NCBI GenBank assembly: GCA_013697785.1
Contig: JACCWE010000151.1
Location: 1 to 54,788, forward strand
Source: Gemmatimonadaceae bacterium
GTDB taxonomy: Bacteria > Gemmatimonadota > Gemmatimonadetes > Gemmatimonadales > Gemmatimonadaceae
DNA length: 54,788 nt
Reading direction: 5' to 3'
Positions 1-8,190 of the stretch are shown one piece after another. The position numbers were made by a program, and so were the translations under genes. The notes under the pieces are model-generated. The model had not been told where the DNA came from, ran no database searches, and worked only from the letters and a program-made list of their open reading frames with translations. Within the stretch, counting starts at the first letter, position 1. Every line of letters starts with the position of its first letter.

Positions 1-2021
1 GCGTGTTCCTGCCGACGCGCGCCGCGGTGGAAGACGTCGCGGGCTTCGTGCAGCGCAGATATCCGCGCATCAACGCGGCGTTCTATCACGGCGGCGAGCC
101 CATTCGCGTCATCCGTCCCTTTCTCGAAGGCGACGTGAAGAAGCCGTATCTGCTGAGCATGACGGCGGCGGGGCAGAGTGCGCTCAACGTGCACGGGCTC
201 GATACCGTCGTGATCGAGGACATGCGCTTCACGAATCTCATCGAGGGCGGGAAGAACGTGCTCTCTCGAGTGCACCTGGGCGCGAACGAGATTTTACAGA
301 TGGCGGGGCGCGTGCACGGGCGCGTCGCTGGCGGACGCGTATTCATCCTCAGCGATCGCGACATCCGCTTCAAATCGCTGCGTCCGACCGAGCCTGAGTT
401 CCAGCTCGCAGGCGACTCCGAGCGCGTTGCGCTCACCTGCGCCGGACTTGGCGTCCGCGCCGATGAGCTCGAGCTGCCGGTGCCGCTCGATGTCACGTCG
501 TATCGCAACGCGGTTCACACGCTCGAGTCGCGCGGCATCATCGAGAACGGGCGGCTCTCGCAGTACGGCGCGGCGGTCGAGGCGCTCCCTGTCGATCGCG
601 CGTGGGCCGAGCTGCTCGTACACGCGAGCGAGGAGCTCGTGCCATACGTCTCGATCATCGCCTCGATCGAGTCGCTCCACAGGATGACGCGCGAGGAGCG
701 CGACCTGCGCGGGCTGCTCGTTCCCGGCAGCGACAATCTCACGGCGTACAATCTCTTCGCCGATGCGCACGCAGCGTATGGCTACAAGGGCGACGTGTAC
801 GGCCTGCCGCGCTACCTGTTCGCCGAGGGAATCGAGGAGTGGGGCGAGGATCGTGGCGCGCTGGTCAAGACCGTCGAGGATGCAGCGCTCGGCATGGCGA
901 GCATCTATCGCAGTCTCGAGCTCGAGCTGCCGGACACGCTGCCGATCGCGGGTGAGCGCATTGCGCGCCAGTTCGCGGATCTCGTCGCACGCATCATGCC
1001 ATTCGATCTCGTGATCGAGGAGCGCACCGCGAGCGGCGAAGAGGCGCGCGTGTCGAAGACGAGCGTGTGCTCGAGCTACGGCGCGATCGCCGGCGAGCTG
1101 CGCTACTTCGCGGATCGCATGGGTATTCCGCGCGCGGCGATCGAGGGAACACAGATTCCGTACGACCTGATCAAACAGTACGCGGCGCACGAGCCGCCGG
1201 AGCTCGTTTTCGATGCGCATCGCAAGCGCTCGCAACTCGTGCTGCGGAGTCAGGTCACGTACTTCGGCTTCGAGCTCGGTCGCGAAGAGGAGCCGGTGGA
1301 GACTTTTCCGCCGGAGCTCGCGGTGGAGGCACGAGCGAAGATCGCAGAGTCGCTCGCCCGCTTCGAGGCGCGGCATCTGGCGGTGAAGCGCAATCGCGCC
1401 GCGATCGAGGAGATTCGCGATGTGTATCGGCGAAGCGGGGGGGAGACGCCGAGGCTGTCGCTGTCGGAGCTGACGGCGGTGTATGCGAAGATGCTCGAGA
1501 GCGCCGACTCCGTCGACGACTTCCGCGCCGCGCAGCTGAGCATCGATCCGGACACGATTGTGCCGGCCGCGGTGCGGAAGCGGTGGCTCGCGCTGCCGTC
1601 GACGACGACCGTGCGCGATCACGAGGTGCCGATCGAGTACGATGTGGAGGATGCCGGCGAAGGTGCGGGCGGGCGAGTGGGTATCGCGCGACTGCGGCTG
1701 CCGGAGAAGATGGCGCGCACGCTGCACGAGAGTGAGCTCCCGGTGCTCGATCGTCCGCTGCGCTTCGCGGTGCATCGAGGCGCGCGCGGGTCCCTGCGCG
1801 CTGCGACGCTGGACGAACTGCAGGAGTTGCTCGAGCGACCGTGGATGCCGGACGAGGTCGAGCGGGAGCCGCAGCGTGCGCGTGATGAGCGGCCGCCGCG
1901 GCATGGCGAGCGAAAGTTCGGCGGCTCGGCGAGGGGCGGAGGCGGTGGTGGTGGAGCAGGGAAGCGGGGCGGTGGGAAGCGCCGCGGTGGCGGCGGGCCG
2001 GGGCGGCGCCGACCGCGGTGA
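1..2021 (+). CDS. DEAH-box (HrpA/HrpB-like) helicase, C-terminal part
   Basis: The 5' end lies outside the window, so only the second half of a superfamily 2 helicase is visible, in frame from base 3. It would unwind RNA or DNA using ATP. Near residues 51-71 there is a motif V-like stretch (TAAGQSALNVHGLDTVVIE), and a motif VI-like QMAGRVHGR starts near residue 99; these match the C-terminal RecA lobe of DEAH helicases. A helical region follows (residues about 140-330) that resembles the HA2/winged-helix part of HrpA/HrpB. The last 40 residues are almost only Gly, Arg and Lys (RGG-like), a common RNA-binding tail. The Walker motifs would lie upstream of the window, so activity cannot be judged. 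The exact subfamily is uncertain. Confidence 0.75.
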   Translation, partial: VFLPTRAAVEDVAGFVQRRYPRINAAFYHGGEPIRVIRPFLEGDVKKPYLLSMTAAGQSALNVHGLDTVVIEDMRFTNLIEGGKNVLSRVHLGANEILQMAGRVHGRVAGGRVFILSDRDIRFKSLRPTEPEFQLAGDSERVALTCAGLGVRADELELPVPLDVTSYRNAVHTLESRGIIENGRLSQYGAAVEALPVDRAWAELLVHASEELVPYVSIIASIESLHRMTREERDLRGLLVPGSDNLTAYNLFADAHAAYGYKGDVYGLPRYLFAEGIEEWGEDRGALVKTVEDAALGMASIYRSLELELPDTLPIAGERIARQFADLVARIMPFDLVIEERTASGEEARVSKTSVCSSYGAIAGELRYFADRMGIPRAAIEGTQIPYDLIKQYAAHEPPELVFDAHRKRSQLVLRSQVTYFGFELGREEEPVETFPPELAVEARAKIAESLARFEARHLAVKRNRAAIEEIRDVYRRSGGETPRLSLSELTAVYAKMLESADSVDDFRAAQLSIDPDTIVPAAVRKRWLALPSTTTVRDHEVPIEYDVEDAGEGAGGRVGIARLRLPEKMARTLHESELPVLDRPLRFAVHRGARGSLRAATLDELQELLERPWMPDEVEREPQRARDERPPRHGERKFGGSARGGGGGGGAGKRGGGKRRGGGGPGRRRPR

Positions 2022-2046
2022 TGCAACGAGGCGAGGCGGCGATGCG

Positions 2047-2553
2047 CTACGCCGGAACCTCGTACTCCTCTTCCCGATATTTCACGAAGCCGCGCGCGAG
2101 GTAGTTCGGCAGCGCAACGGGTGAGTCGAGCGTGCATGTGTGCAGCCACACGCGCGACGGCTTCATCGCCCAGGCGGTGTCGGCCGCGAAAGAGAGGAGC
2201 TGTTTCCCGAGCCCTCTGCCGATGAAATCCCGCATCAAACCGAAATAGGTGATCTCGACGGAGTCGTCGTCGTGCTCACTCAGCTCGAAGAAGCCGCCCG
2301 GTACTCCGTGTCCGTAGAGCACCCAGACGGAGATCGTGGGGCGCGCGAGAACGGCGGCGAACTGTTCGTCCGCCCATGTCGTGCGCTCCATCCACCGATA
2401 GTCGCGTCCGACTTCCGTGTAGAGGTATCGCGCGAAGGAGATGGGGCAGGGATCGGCGCGCACGATTTGATAGCCATGAGCGAGCGGCGCTTTGCGCAGC
2501 GCACCGGGTGAGAGGAGCTGCACGTAGGAGCGAGTGACGCGGATGGTTTCCAT
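2047..2553 (-). CDS. GNAT-family N-acetyltransferase
   Basis: A 168-residue protein of typical GNAT length. It should transfer an acetyl group from acetyl-CoA to an unknown amine. The key signal is the acetyl-CoA pyrophosphate-binding loop, RDFIGRGLGKQLL, near residues 109-121. It follows beta strand 4 (SVEITYFGLM), and the C-terminal segment (PNYLARGFVKYREEEYE) matches the usual YxxxGF end of the fold. It is divergent from the TetR/sigma operon and shares a roughly 200-bp control region holding a TetR-like operator, so it may belong to that regulon. The substrate cannot be read from the sequence. Confidence 0.85.
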   Translation of the reverse strand: METIRVTRSYVQLLSPGALRKAPLAHGYQIVRADPCPISFARYLYTEVGRDYRWMERTTWADEQFAAVLARPTISVWVLYGHGVPGGFFELSEHDDDSVEITYFGLMRDFIGRGLGKQLLSFAADTAWAMKPSRVWLHTCTLDSPVALPNYLARGFVKYREEEYEVPA

Positions 2554-2641
2554 ATTGCGAACGAATGTAGTCCGAAACTACTCGCGTGACGATGCGTATG
2601 CCGTTGGGACTGACGGGTCAAGAGTTAGCGCTATGTAATAC

Positions 2642-2661
2642 CTACCCGAACGGTCAGGTAG
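2642..2661. promoter_or_regulatory. Imperfect 20-bp palindrome, putative TetR operator
   Basis: The sequence CTACCCGAACGGTCAGGTAG matches its own reverse complement at 16 of 20 positions, with perfect outer CTACC/GGTAG arms. It sits between the divergent GNAT and TetR genes. On the complementary strand it contains CTGACC, the same hexamer found in the second palindrome at 2731-2742. TetR regulators usually bind such palindromes next to their own gene. That this TetR binds here is an inference. Confidence 0.5.
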
Positions 2662-2720
2662 TTATTCGCCATACTCAAATCGATATAAGACAGCGAGTTA
2701 CGATGTAGTCAAACGTTTAC

Positions 2721-2749
2721 TTGACTTGTGGACTGACCAGTCTTAATAT
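2721..2749 (+). promoter_or_regulatory. Sigma70-type promoter with an operator in its spacer
   Basis: TTGACT (2721-2726) and TAATAT (2744-2749) are separated by exactly 17 bp and match the -35 and -10 consensus closely. The spacer holds the palindrome GACTGACCAGTC (2731-2742; arms GACTG/CAGTC around AC), which is well placed for a repressor to block RNA polymerase. Transcription would be expected to start around 2756-2757, at the ATG at 2757, giving a leaderless TetR mRNA. Confidence 0.55.
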
Positions 2750-2756
2750 GCAGCGT

Positions 2757-3371
2757 ATGAAAGACAGGCGCACTCAGATCGTGGAGGCTGCAACAGCTGT
2801 CATGCGGCGACAGGGCTTCGGTGACACTTCGATCGATGAGGTGATTCGCGAGTCCGGGCTGTGTGGCAAAGGCCATTTCTACCACTACTTCAAATCGAAG
2901 GAAGAGCTGGGATACGCCGTGCTCAAGCTCCAGTTCGACGATTTTGCGGAACGCGGATTAATGGCGCTTCGTGAGCCCACCGTAGAGCCGATCGAGCGCC
3001 TCACGCGCTTCATCGATGCCGTCATCTCGGCGCAGTCGCCCCACGGGTGCACCACCGGAACTCCCTGCGGGGCGCTCGCCACCGAAATGGCGTCGCAGCA
3101 CGAGGGATTCCGCCAGCTGGTCGATGCGCTGTTCCAACGTTGGGCGGATCAAATAGAAGCGGTGTTGTGGGAAGCGCGACCGAGACTGAGTGATGACGCG
3201 GACACCGCGCGTCTCGCGAGGTTCGTGGTCGCGACGCTGGAAGGCGCGTGGTTCATGTCACGCGTGAAGGGCGATGCGGCCAATGCGGCGGGTATCGCGA
3301 CGGAGCTAAAGCGGTCCGTGCTTTCGTACGCTCGGGAGCGCGAGCCGGCAGTGGTGGGGACAACTCAATGA
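2757..3371 (+). CDS. TetR/AcrR-family transcriptional regulator
   Basis: A 204-residue repressor with an N-terminal helix-turn-helix (residues 4-55; TSIDEVIRESGLCGKGHFYHYF is the recognition part) and a ligand-binding C-terminal domain. The segment GTPCGALATEM near residues 101-111 resembles the GCPxGxLAxE motif of TetR_C groups that sense reactive or acyl compounds. Cysteines are visible at 36, 98 and 104, so thiol-based sensing is possible but unproven. The ATG at 2757 is preferred because the ATG at 2748 lies inside the -10 box. The stop overlaps the ATG of the sigma gene (ATGA at 3368-3371), so the two are translationally coupled. A second palindrome lies upstream at 2642-2661. Confidence 0.9.
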   Translation: MKDRRTQIVEAATAVMRRQGFGDTSIDEVIRESGLCGKGHFYHYFKSKEELGYAVLKLQFDDFAERGLMALREPTVEPIERLTRFIDAVISAQSPHGCTTGTPCGALATEMASQHEGFRQLVDALFQRWADQIEAVLWEARPRLSDDADTARLARFVVATLEGAWFMSRVKGDAANAAGIATELKRSVLSYAREREPAVVGTTQ

Positions 3372-4018
3372 ACATGCAGCCCGTGGGGGAAGGAATGCCG
3401 ACGACTCTGGCGGCGCCAGTCGTAGCTGAGCAGGCACGCGTTGGTTCATCCGACGACCGGGTGAAGCGTCGCGCGCAATTCGAAGGCGAAGCGCTCACGC
3501 ATCTCGATGCGCTCTACAGCTTTGCGCTCAAGCTCACGCACGAGCGCGATGAAGCAGAAGACCTCGTCTCCGAGACGATGCTCCGCGCCTTCGACCGGTG
3601 GGAACAGTATCAGCTCGGAACGAACGTTCGTGCCTGGCTGTTCACGATTCTCTATCACGCGTTCGTGAGCCGGAAGCGGCGCATCGACGCGCGCGAAGTG
3701 CGCATCCCCGAGGATGAGGATGGCCGCGGCGCATACGAGATCGTCGGCGAGGCGGATCCCGAGGGCAAGTTCTACGACTCGTTCATGGACGACGAGATCA
3801 CGCGCGCGATCGACGCACTGCCGGAGGACTACCGGCTCGCCGTCGTCCTCAGCGACGTGCAAGGGCTGCGCTACGCCGAGATCGCCAACATCCTCGGCAT
3901 CCCCGAGGGCACGGTGAAGTCGCGTCTCTTCCGCGGCCGCCGGGTGTTGCAGAAGAAGCTCGCGGGCTACGCCGTAGAGATGGGGTACATCAAGGCGCGG
4001 CCGGCTATCGCGAGCTGA
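3368..4018 (+). CDS. RNA polymerase sigma factor, ECF family
   Basis: A 216-residue extracytoplasmic-function sigma factor that would direct RNA polymerase to a stress or envelope regulon. Region 2 spans residues about 46-105 (HERDEAEDLVSETMLRAF, then NVRAWLFTILYHAFVSRKRR) and region 4 residues about 143-195 (PEDYRLAVVLSDVQGLRYAEIA, then the helix-turn-helix GIPEGTVKSRLFRGR). It resembles the SigH/RpoE-like group. The start overlaps the TetR stop in ATGA, which argues against the longer reading that begins at 3248 inside TetR. No anti-sigma gene lies next to it. A strong terminator follows, so it closes the operon. Confidence 0.92.
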   Translation: MNMQPVGEGMPTTLAAPVVAEQARVGSSDDRVKRRAQFEGEALTHLDALYSFALKLTHERDEAEDLVSETMLRAFDRWEQYQLGTNVRAWLFTILYHAFVSRKRRIDAREVRIPEDEDGRGAYEIVGEADPEGKFYDSFMDDEITRAIDALPEDYRLAVVLSDVQGLRYAEIANILGIPEGTVKSRLFRGRRVLQKKLAGYAVEMGYIKARPAIAS

Positions 4019-4044
4019 TCGCCGAGCTCCGATACCGAACGTCG

Positions 4045-4079
4045 AAAGAGCGAGCGCGAATTCCGCGCTCGCTCTTTTT
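4045..4079 (+). terminator. Rho-independent terminator after the sigma gene
   Basis: A 13-bp perfect stem (AAGAGCGAGCGCG, loop AATTC, CGCGCTCGCTCTT) runs into TTTTT. It lies just after the sigma stop and ends the TetR-sigma operon before the beta-barrel gene. Confidence 0.85.
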
Positions 4080-4182
4080 GCCTTGGCGGCCGTGTGAGAC
4101 AGACTCGCCCCCGTCGTCGTTTCTGTGTGAACGCATCACGCCGGTTCCGCCGGCCGACTCCTTCACTCCACCCGGATATCCC

Positions 4183-4794
4183 ATGACCAACCGTCGCCTC
4201 GACTGGGCACTCACTCTCCGCTCGTGCGCAGCCGTCGCGCTGCTCTCGCCGCTCGCCCTCGCGCTCTCCAGCTCCAGCGCGAACGCGCAGCGCAAGCAGT
4301 CGATCCTCAGCATCGGCTTCGGCGGCGGCGCGATCGTCCCCGTCGGCGATACCAAGAATGATTTCAAGAGCGGCTACACCGGCCAGGGCTTTCTGCTCGT
4401 ACACCTCGGGCCGCTCCCCGCGCTCCGCTTCAACCTCTCCTTCCAGAAATTCGACTACAAGCAGGTGCTCGGACTTCCCGATTCGCACGCGAACATTCTC
4501 GCCGGAACAGGCGGCTTCCAGATCAATCTTCTCCCCGGACCCGTGCGTCCCTATCTGACCGCCGGCATCGGCGCCTTCGACGTGCGCAACGTCGCCGACA
4601 GTACGACCGGTGAGACCACGTCGAAGGTCCACTTCGGAATCGATGGCGGTGCCGGGGTCGCAGTCACGATCGGGCGCGTGAGCTTCTTCGGCGAGGGACG
4701 CGTGCAGAACGTCTACACGAACGACACGGGCGTCATCAATAAGAAGTCGATCACGCAGGTGCCCGTCAACTTCGGAATTCTGATCGGCCTCTAA
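4183..4794 (+). CDS. Outer-membrane beta-barrel protein, OmpA/OmpX-like
   Basis: A 203-residue exported protein. An N-terminal signal peptide (hydrophobic core AAVALLSPLALALS, cut near SANAQ) precedes alternating polar and hydrophobic strands rich in Gly and aromatic residues (GFGGGAIVPVGDT, LLVHLGPLPALRFNLSFQKF, FFGEGRVQNVYT), typical of a small eight-stranded barrel. It probably sits in the outer membrane. The ATG at 4183 is chosen because the signal peptide starts there; longer upstream readings run into the terminator. Its role is unknown, and it ends 2 bp before the CGNR stop on the other strand. Confidence 0.75.
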   Translation: MTNRRLDWALTLRSCAAVALLSPLALALSSSSANAQRKQSILSIGFGGGAIVPVGDTKNDFKSGYTGQGFLLVHLGPLPALRFNLSFQKFDYKQVLGLPDSHANILAGTGGFQINLLPGPVRPYLTAGIGAFDVRNVADSTTGETTSKVHFGIDGGAGVAVTIGRVSFFGEGRVQNVYTNDTGVINKKSITQVPVNFGILIGL

Positions 4795-4795
4795 C

Positions 4796-5449
4796 TCACG
4801 AGGCGCGCGCAGCCACCGCGCTCTCACTCACCCGTCTGCGGTGCCGCGCGGCCTTCGCGCGGTTGCCGCAGGTGGACATGTCGCACCAGCGTCGCCGTCC
4901 ATTCTTCGTGCTGTCGAAGAAGACGTGCAGGCATCGCGCATCCGCGCAGCGGCGCACGCGCACGAGCTCGTTGGTGACGAGCGCATCCGCCGCCGATTCG
5001 ACCACCGGAATCATCAACCCGGCGAACGCATCCCCCACCGGAACGAAGCTTCGCACGAAGCTCCCGTCCGCGCGCGCCTCGACTCTCCGCGTCCCCGCAC
5101 TTCGGCCGAGCACACGATTGATCTCGCCGAGCGCATTCACGCGCACCTCGACGGTCTGCGCCCCACGCTCGGCCAGCGCGCGCAACGAGGCGCGAATCCG
5201 CCGCGCATCAGCGAGCGACGCTGTCGCGCCAGCCGGCTGCTGCTGCGCGCGTCTCCGAATTCCGGCAGCGCGCTCACTGTCCAGAACCGAAGTTGCCTCG
5301 AGCCAGCGGATCAGCTGCTCGAAGTCGCGCAGCACGTCCACACGCGCCCCGCGCCGCACATCGTCGGTGTTGATGAAGTCCAGCCATAGACGCTCGCCGA
5401 CGAAGACGAACGGTGGCGCGTGCGGGGAAACGAAGGGTGCGTGAATCAT
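4796..5449 (-). CDS. CGNR zinc-finger protein (ABATE domain)
   Basis: A 217-residue probable DNA-binding regulator. Residues about 15-150 match the ABATE-type N-terminal domain (LWLDFINTDD; DARRIRASLRALAERG). Residues 168-197 form the treble-clef CGNR finger, with cysteines at 168, 173, 189 and 194 and the signature CDMSTCGNRAKAARHR. Such proteins are thought to be transcription factors or stress-linked proteins. No operator is evident, and it is convergent with the beta-barrel gene. The family call is firm; the target is unknown. Confidence 0.9.
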   Translation of the reverse strand: MIHAPFVSPHAPPFVFVGERLWLDFINTDDVRRGARVDVLRDFEQLIRWLEATSVLDSERAAGIRRRAQQQPAGATASLADARRIRASLRALAERGAQTVEVRVNALGEINRVLGRSAGTRRVEARADGSFVRSFVPVGDAFAGLMIPVVESAADALVTNELVRVRRCADARCLHVFFDSTKNGRRRWCDMSTCGNRAKAARHRRRVSESAVAARAS

Positions 5450-5520
5450 TCCCTGAATACGAAAAGGGAGACAATTCTATCCCGACTTTTCTCGCTCTGC
5501 AAGCGTGCCATTTCGCGCAC

Positions 5521-6606
5521 TCAACGCGGGCAGGACACCATCGCGACAGAATCTTTCTGCTCCGAACTTTCGGCGCTCGAGTGCAGCAGCTCCTGCTCCA
5601 TCTCGGCGAAAATTCGCACCGCATTTCGCCGCACGCGTGAGTTTCGTGACACCGGCCGGTCGCGGTCCGCGGGCGGAAGCTGCGCCAGCGCCTTGCTCAT
5701 CGAAATGTTTCGTGCGACATCGTCGCGCATCTTCGCGCGCAGCGACAGCGTCTCGCAGCGCGTTTCGCGAATGAGCTCGATCGGGTTTGCGGGAATACGT
5801 CCGTGTCCCGGCAGTATCGTCGCGGGCTTCAGCGCCTCGACGCGATCGAGCGCCGACAGCAGCCCGCCCGAGCTTCCGTCCACCACCATCGCAATACCAT
5901 CCTCTATGAGCAGATCGCCCGCGAACAATACTCGCGTATCAGGCAGCCAGATCACGAGGTCGCCCGGCGTGTGTGCAGTGCCCGGCACATCGATCACCAC
6001 TCGCGTGCCGCCGAGTATCAGCGTCGTATCGTGTGCGACCGCAATGCCGGGTGTGTCGGCGAAAGCGAAGCCCTGCATCTCGCGGAGGCCCAAAACGCCG
6101 GTCCACGCGCTGACCATCGCGTCGTCGCCGTCTTCCGCTGCGAGCGTGCGGCGATCGGGGTGCGCGATGATTTTTGCGCCGGCTCGCTTGAAGACGATGG
6201 CGCCGAAGGTGTGGTCGGGATGATGGTGCGTGAGGATCAGCCATCGAATCGGGAGCGGCGTGAGCGTGCGGATCGTGCGCAGCAACGCCTTCCCCTGAGC
6301 CGGACTCGCGAGCGCATCGATGACGACGACGCCTGTTTTCGTAATGACGAAGCCTGCGTTCGAGCGCCCCTCCGATCCTCGGCCCGTATCGCCGAGCACT
6401 GCGTAGACGTTGCGGCCGAGCTTGCGGGTGGGGAAGGCGCGAATCGTGTCGGGGCGCTCGCGCGGCTGGCGGCGGCGTAGCGCGGCGGCAGAGGTGGAGT
6501 CGAGAGTGAGGGAGGCGGGCGGAACGCGCTGGGCCGGCGCGGCGCCGGCGACGCAGGCGGCGAGGGCGAGCAATGTAATGGGGAGGGCGATCCGGGATCT
6601 CATCAT
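5521..6606 (-). CDS. Exported metallo-beta-lactamase-fold hydrolase
   Basis: A 361-residue protein with a signal peptide (ALPITLLALAACVAGAAPAQ; a lipobox-like LAAC is present, so it could be a lipoprotein). The metal-binding motif HHHPDH is seen near residue 130, followed by a downstream His (PGTAHTPGD), a bridging Asp (FAGDLLIED) and a final His (LPGHGRIP), so both zinc sites look complete. It resembles SoxH-like and quinoprotein-relay MBL proteins; SoxYZ lies 3 kb away. Beta-lactam or thiol-ester hydrolysis cannot be told apart from sequence. The last 60 residues form a charged extension. It is divergent from the plug-domain gene. Confidence 0.85.
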   Translation of the reverse strand: MMRSRIALPITLLALAACVAGAAPAQRVPPASLTLDSTSAAALRRRQPRERPDTIRAFPTRKLGRNVYAVLGDTGRGSEGRSNAGFVITKTGVVVIDALASPAQGKALLRTIRTLTPLPIRWLILTHHHPDHTFGAIVFKRAGAKIIAHPDRRTLAAEDGDDAMVSAWTGVLGLREMQGFAFADTPGIAVAHDTTLILGGTRVVIDVPGTAHTPGDLVIWLPDTRVLFAGDLLIEDGIAMVVDGSSGGLLSALDRVEALKPATILPGHGRIPANPIELIRETRCETLSLRAKMRDDVARNISMSKALAQLPPADRDRPVSRNSRVRRNAVRIFAEMEQELLHSSAESSEQKDSVAMVSCPR

Positions 6607-6741
6607 GGAATGATGACCGAACGGCGCGCCCGGCAGGAAGGGCTGGCTATGGCGAAAGTGCGGTACGTACGCAATGGTGTGCTTAGCTCGCTTCGCTTTC
6701 GATGCTCGAGTCGCGCGATCGAAACACTCTTACTGATCGTA

Positions 6742-8118
6742 ATGCCAACGACATTTTTTTGCGCTGTGCTATCTGCACTCACGATCCTCGGCGCGCTCGC
6801 GACCGTGCCCGCGCTTTCGCGCGCACAGACCGGTCGCGTCGACGGCGTCGTGTACGACAGCCTTCGCAAGCAGCCGCTCGCCGGAGCGATCGTGCAGGTC
6901 GCAAAGGCGCCGCCGGATCGCGGCGCCTACTCCGCCACCACGGACTCGCTGGGCCAATTCAGCATGACCGATGTGCGCGCCGGGCAATACGTGGCGGGCA
7001 TCATCGATCCCCTCCTCGACACACTCGGCGTTTCCGCCCCGTACGGATCGCTGACCATCACAGAGGGCGCCGATGCGCACCTGACGCTCGCCATTCCGTC
7101 GGCCGCGGGGCTCACGAGCGCGATCTGCGCGCCGGTGAAAGCGACACACGCTGCGAAGCGCGGCGACTCGACGGCGACACTCGTGGGGCACGTCTACGAT
7201 GCGCGAAGCCGAGCGCCCGTGGCCTCGACCACAATCGTGCTCGTCTGGCAGGTGCTCGCGTTCGATGGGCGAGGCGTGCGTCGCGTAACCCGGCAGCTCC
7301 ACGCAGTCACGAAAGACGACGGCTGGTTCGCACTCTGCGGCCTGGACGGCGGAGACTACCAGCTGCGTGCGGAGAACGGCGCCCGCAAGACAGGCTACCT
7401 CGACATCGCGCTCCAGCCGCACGAGATCACGCGCAGCTCGCTCCAGCTCGGCGCCGAATCGGGGATGGCGGCCAGGGTAACTGGAAAGGTCGCCGCCCAG
7501 GACGGGCGCGGGCTCGAGGGGGCGAAGGTGACCGTCGATGGCTCGTCGACTAGCGCGGTTACGGATGCGCGCGGCGTGTTCTCCCTGAGCGGGCTGCCGA
7601 GCGGGTCGCGCATGCTTGAAGCCCGCTCATTCGGTTACGACCCTACCCGTACGCCGATCGCCCCATCGGTCGACGAGCCGACCGAAGTGACGGTCGTGAT
7701 GGAAAAGCACGTGGAGACACTGAAAGAGGTAACGGTGTTCGGAAAAGAGAATCGGCACATGCACGACCTCTCAGGCTTCGCGGAGCGGAGCAGGCTGGGG
7801 TTTGGTCATTTCATCACCCCCGAGAAGATCGCGCAAACGACGTCGGCGAACATCTGCGACTTGCTGCGCGAAGTGCCGGGGCTGGGCGTGACCACCGACA
7901 GCAAGCTCGGATGCGACGCGTCCATTCGCGGCGTCGTGAGCCTGGATCTCTGCGGCCTCATGGTTTACCTCAACGGGCACAAGTTCACGGGCACGATGCG
8001 CGAATTCACGCAATCGATCTCCCCGCGCGACATCGCCGGGATCGAGGTGTACTCGCAGGCGACCGAGCCGCCGCAATTTCCGGGCGGATGCGGCAGTCTC
8101 GTCGTCTGGACCCGCTGA
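6742..8118 (+). CDS. CarboxypepD-reg repeats plus TonB-plug domain protein (copy 1)
   Basis: A 458-residue exported protein. After a signal peptide come three Ig-like carboxypeptidase-regulatory domains (near residues 30-115, 145-230 and 240-335; e.g. VTGKVAAQDGRGLEGAKVTVDG), then a plug-like domain (ICDLLREVPGLGVTTD to the end). A TonB-dependent receptor would continue into a 22-strand barrel, but this protein stops at GGCGSLVVWTR. It carries paired cysteines. The ATG at 6742 gives a clean signal peptide and matches the next copy; a start at 6610 would abut the divergent hydrolase start. Its job is unknown; binding to peptidoglycan, glycans or a receptor is possible. Confidence 0.8.
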   Translation: MPTTFFCAVLSALTILGALATVPALSRAQTGRVDGVVYDSLRKQPLAGAIVQVAKAPPDRGAYSATTDSLGQFSMTDVRAGQYVAGIIDPLLDTLGVSAPYGSLTITEGADAHLTLAIPSAAGLTSAICAPVKATHAAKRGDSTATLVGHVYDARSRAPVASTTIVLVWQVLAFDGRGVRRVTRQLHAVTKDDGWFALCGLDGGDYQLRAENGARKTGYLDIALQPHEITRSSLQLGAESGMAARVTGKVAAQDGRGLEGAKVTVDGSSTSAVTDARGVFSLSGLPSGSRMLEARSFGYDPTRTPIAPSVDEPTEVTVVMEKHVETLKEVTVFGKENRHMHDLSGFAERSRLGFGHFITPEKIAQTTSANICDLLREVPGLGVTTDSKLGCDASIRGVVSLDLCGLMVYLNGHKFTGTMREFTQSISPRDIAGIEVYSQATEPPQFPGGCGSLVVWTR

Positions 8119-8190
8119 AGCAATGATTCGGTAATCCCGCCTCGATTTGGATGCTGGCGGCGCCCGTCCCACCCGGTATTACTCCTCAGA

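Noticed and set aside
294-1904. Long open reading frame on the minus strand inside the helicase
   Set aside because: It is antisense to a convincing helicase frame, Arg-rich and without motifs; high-GC codon bias leaves such shadow frames open. The same applies to 17551-19824, 28975-31665 and 31966-34314 on the minus strand.
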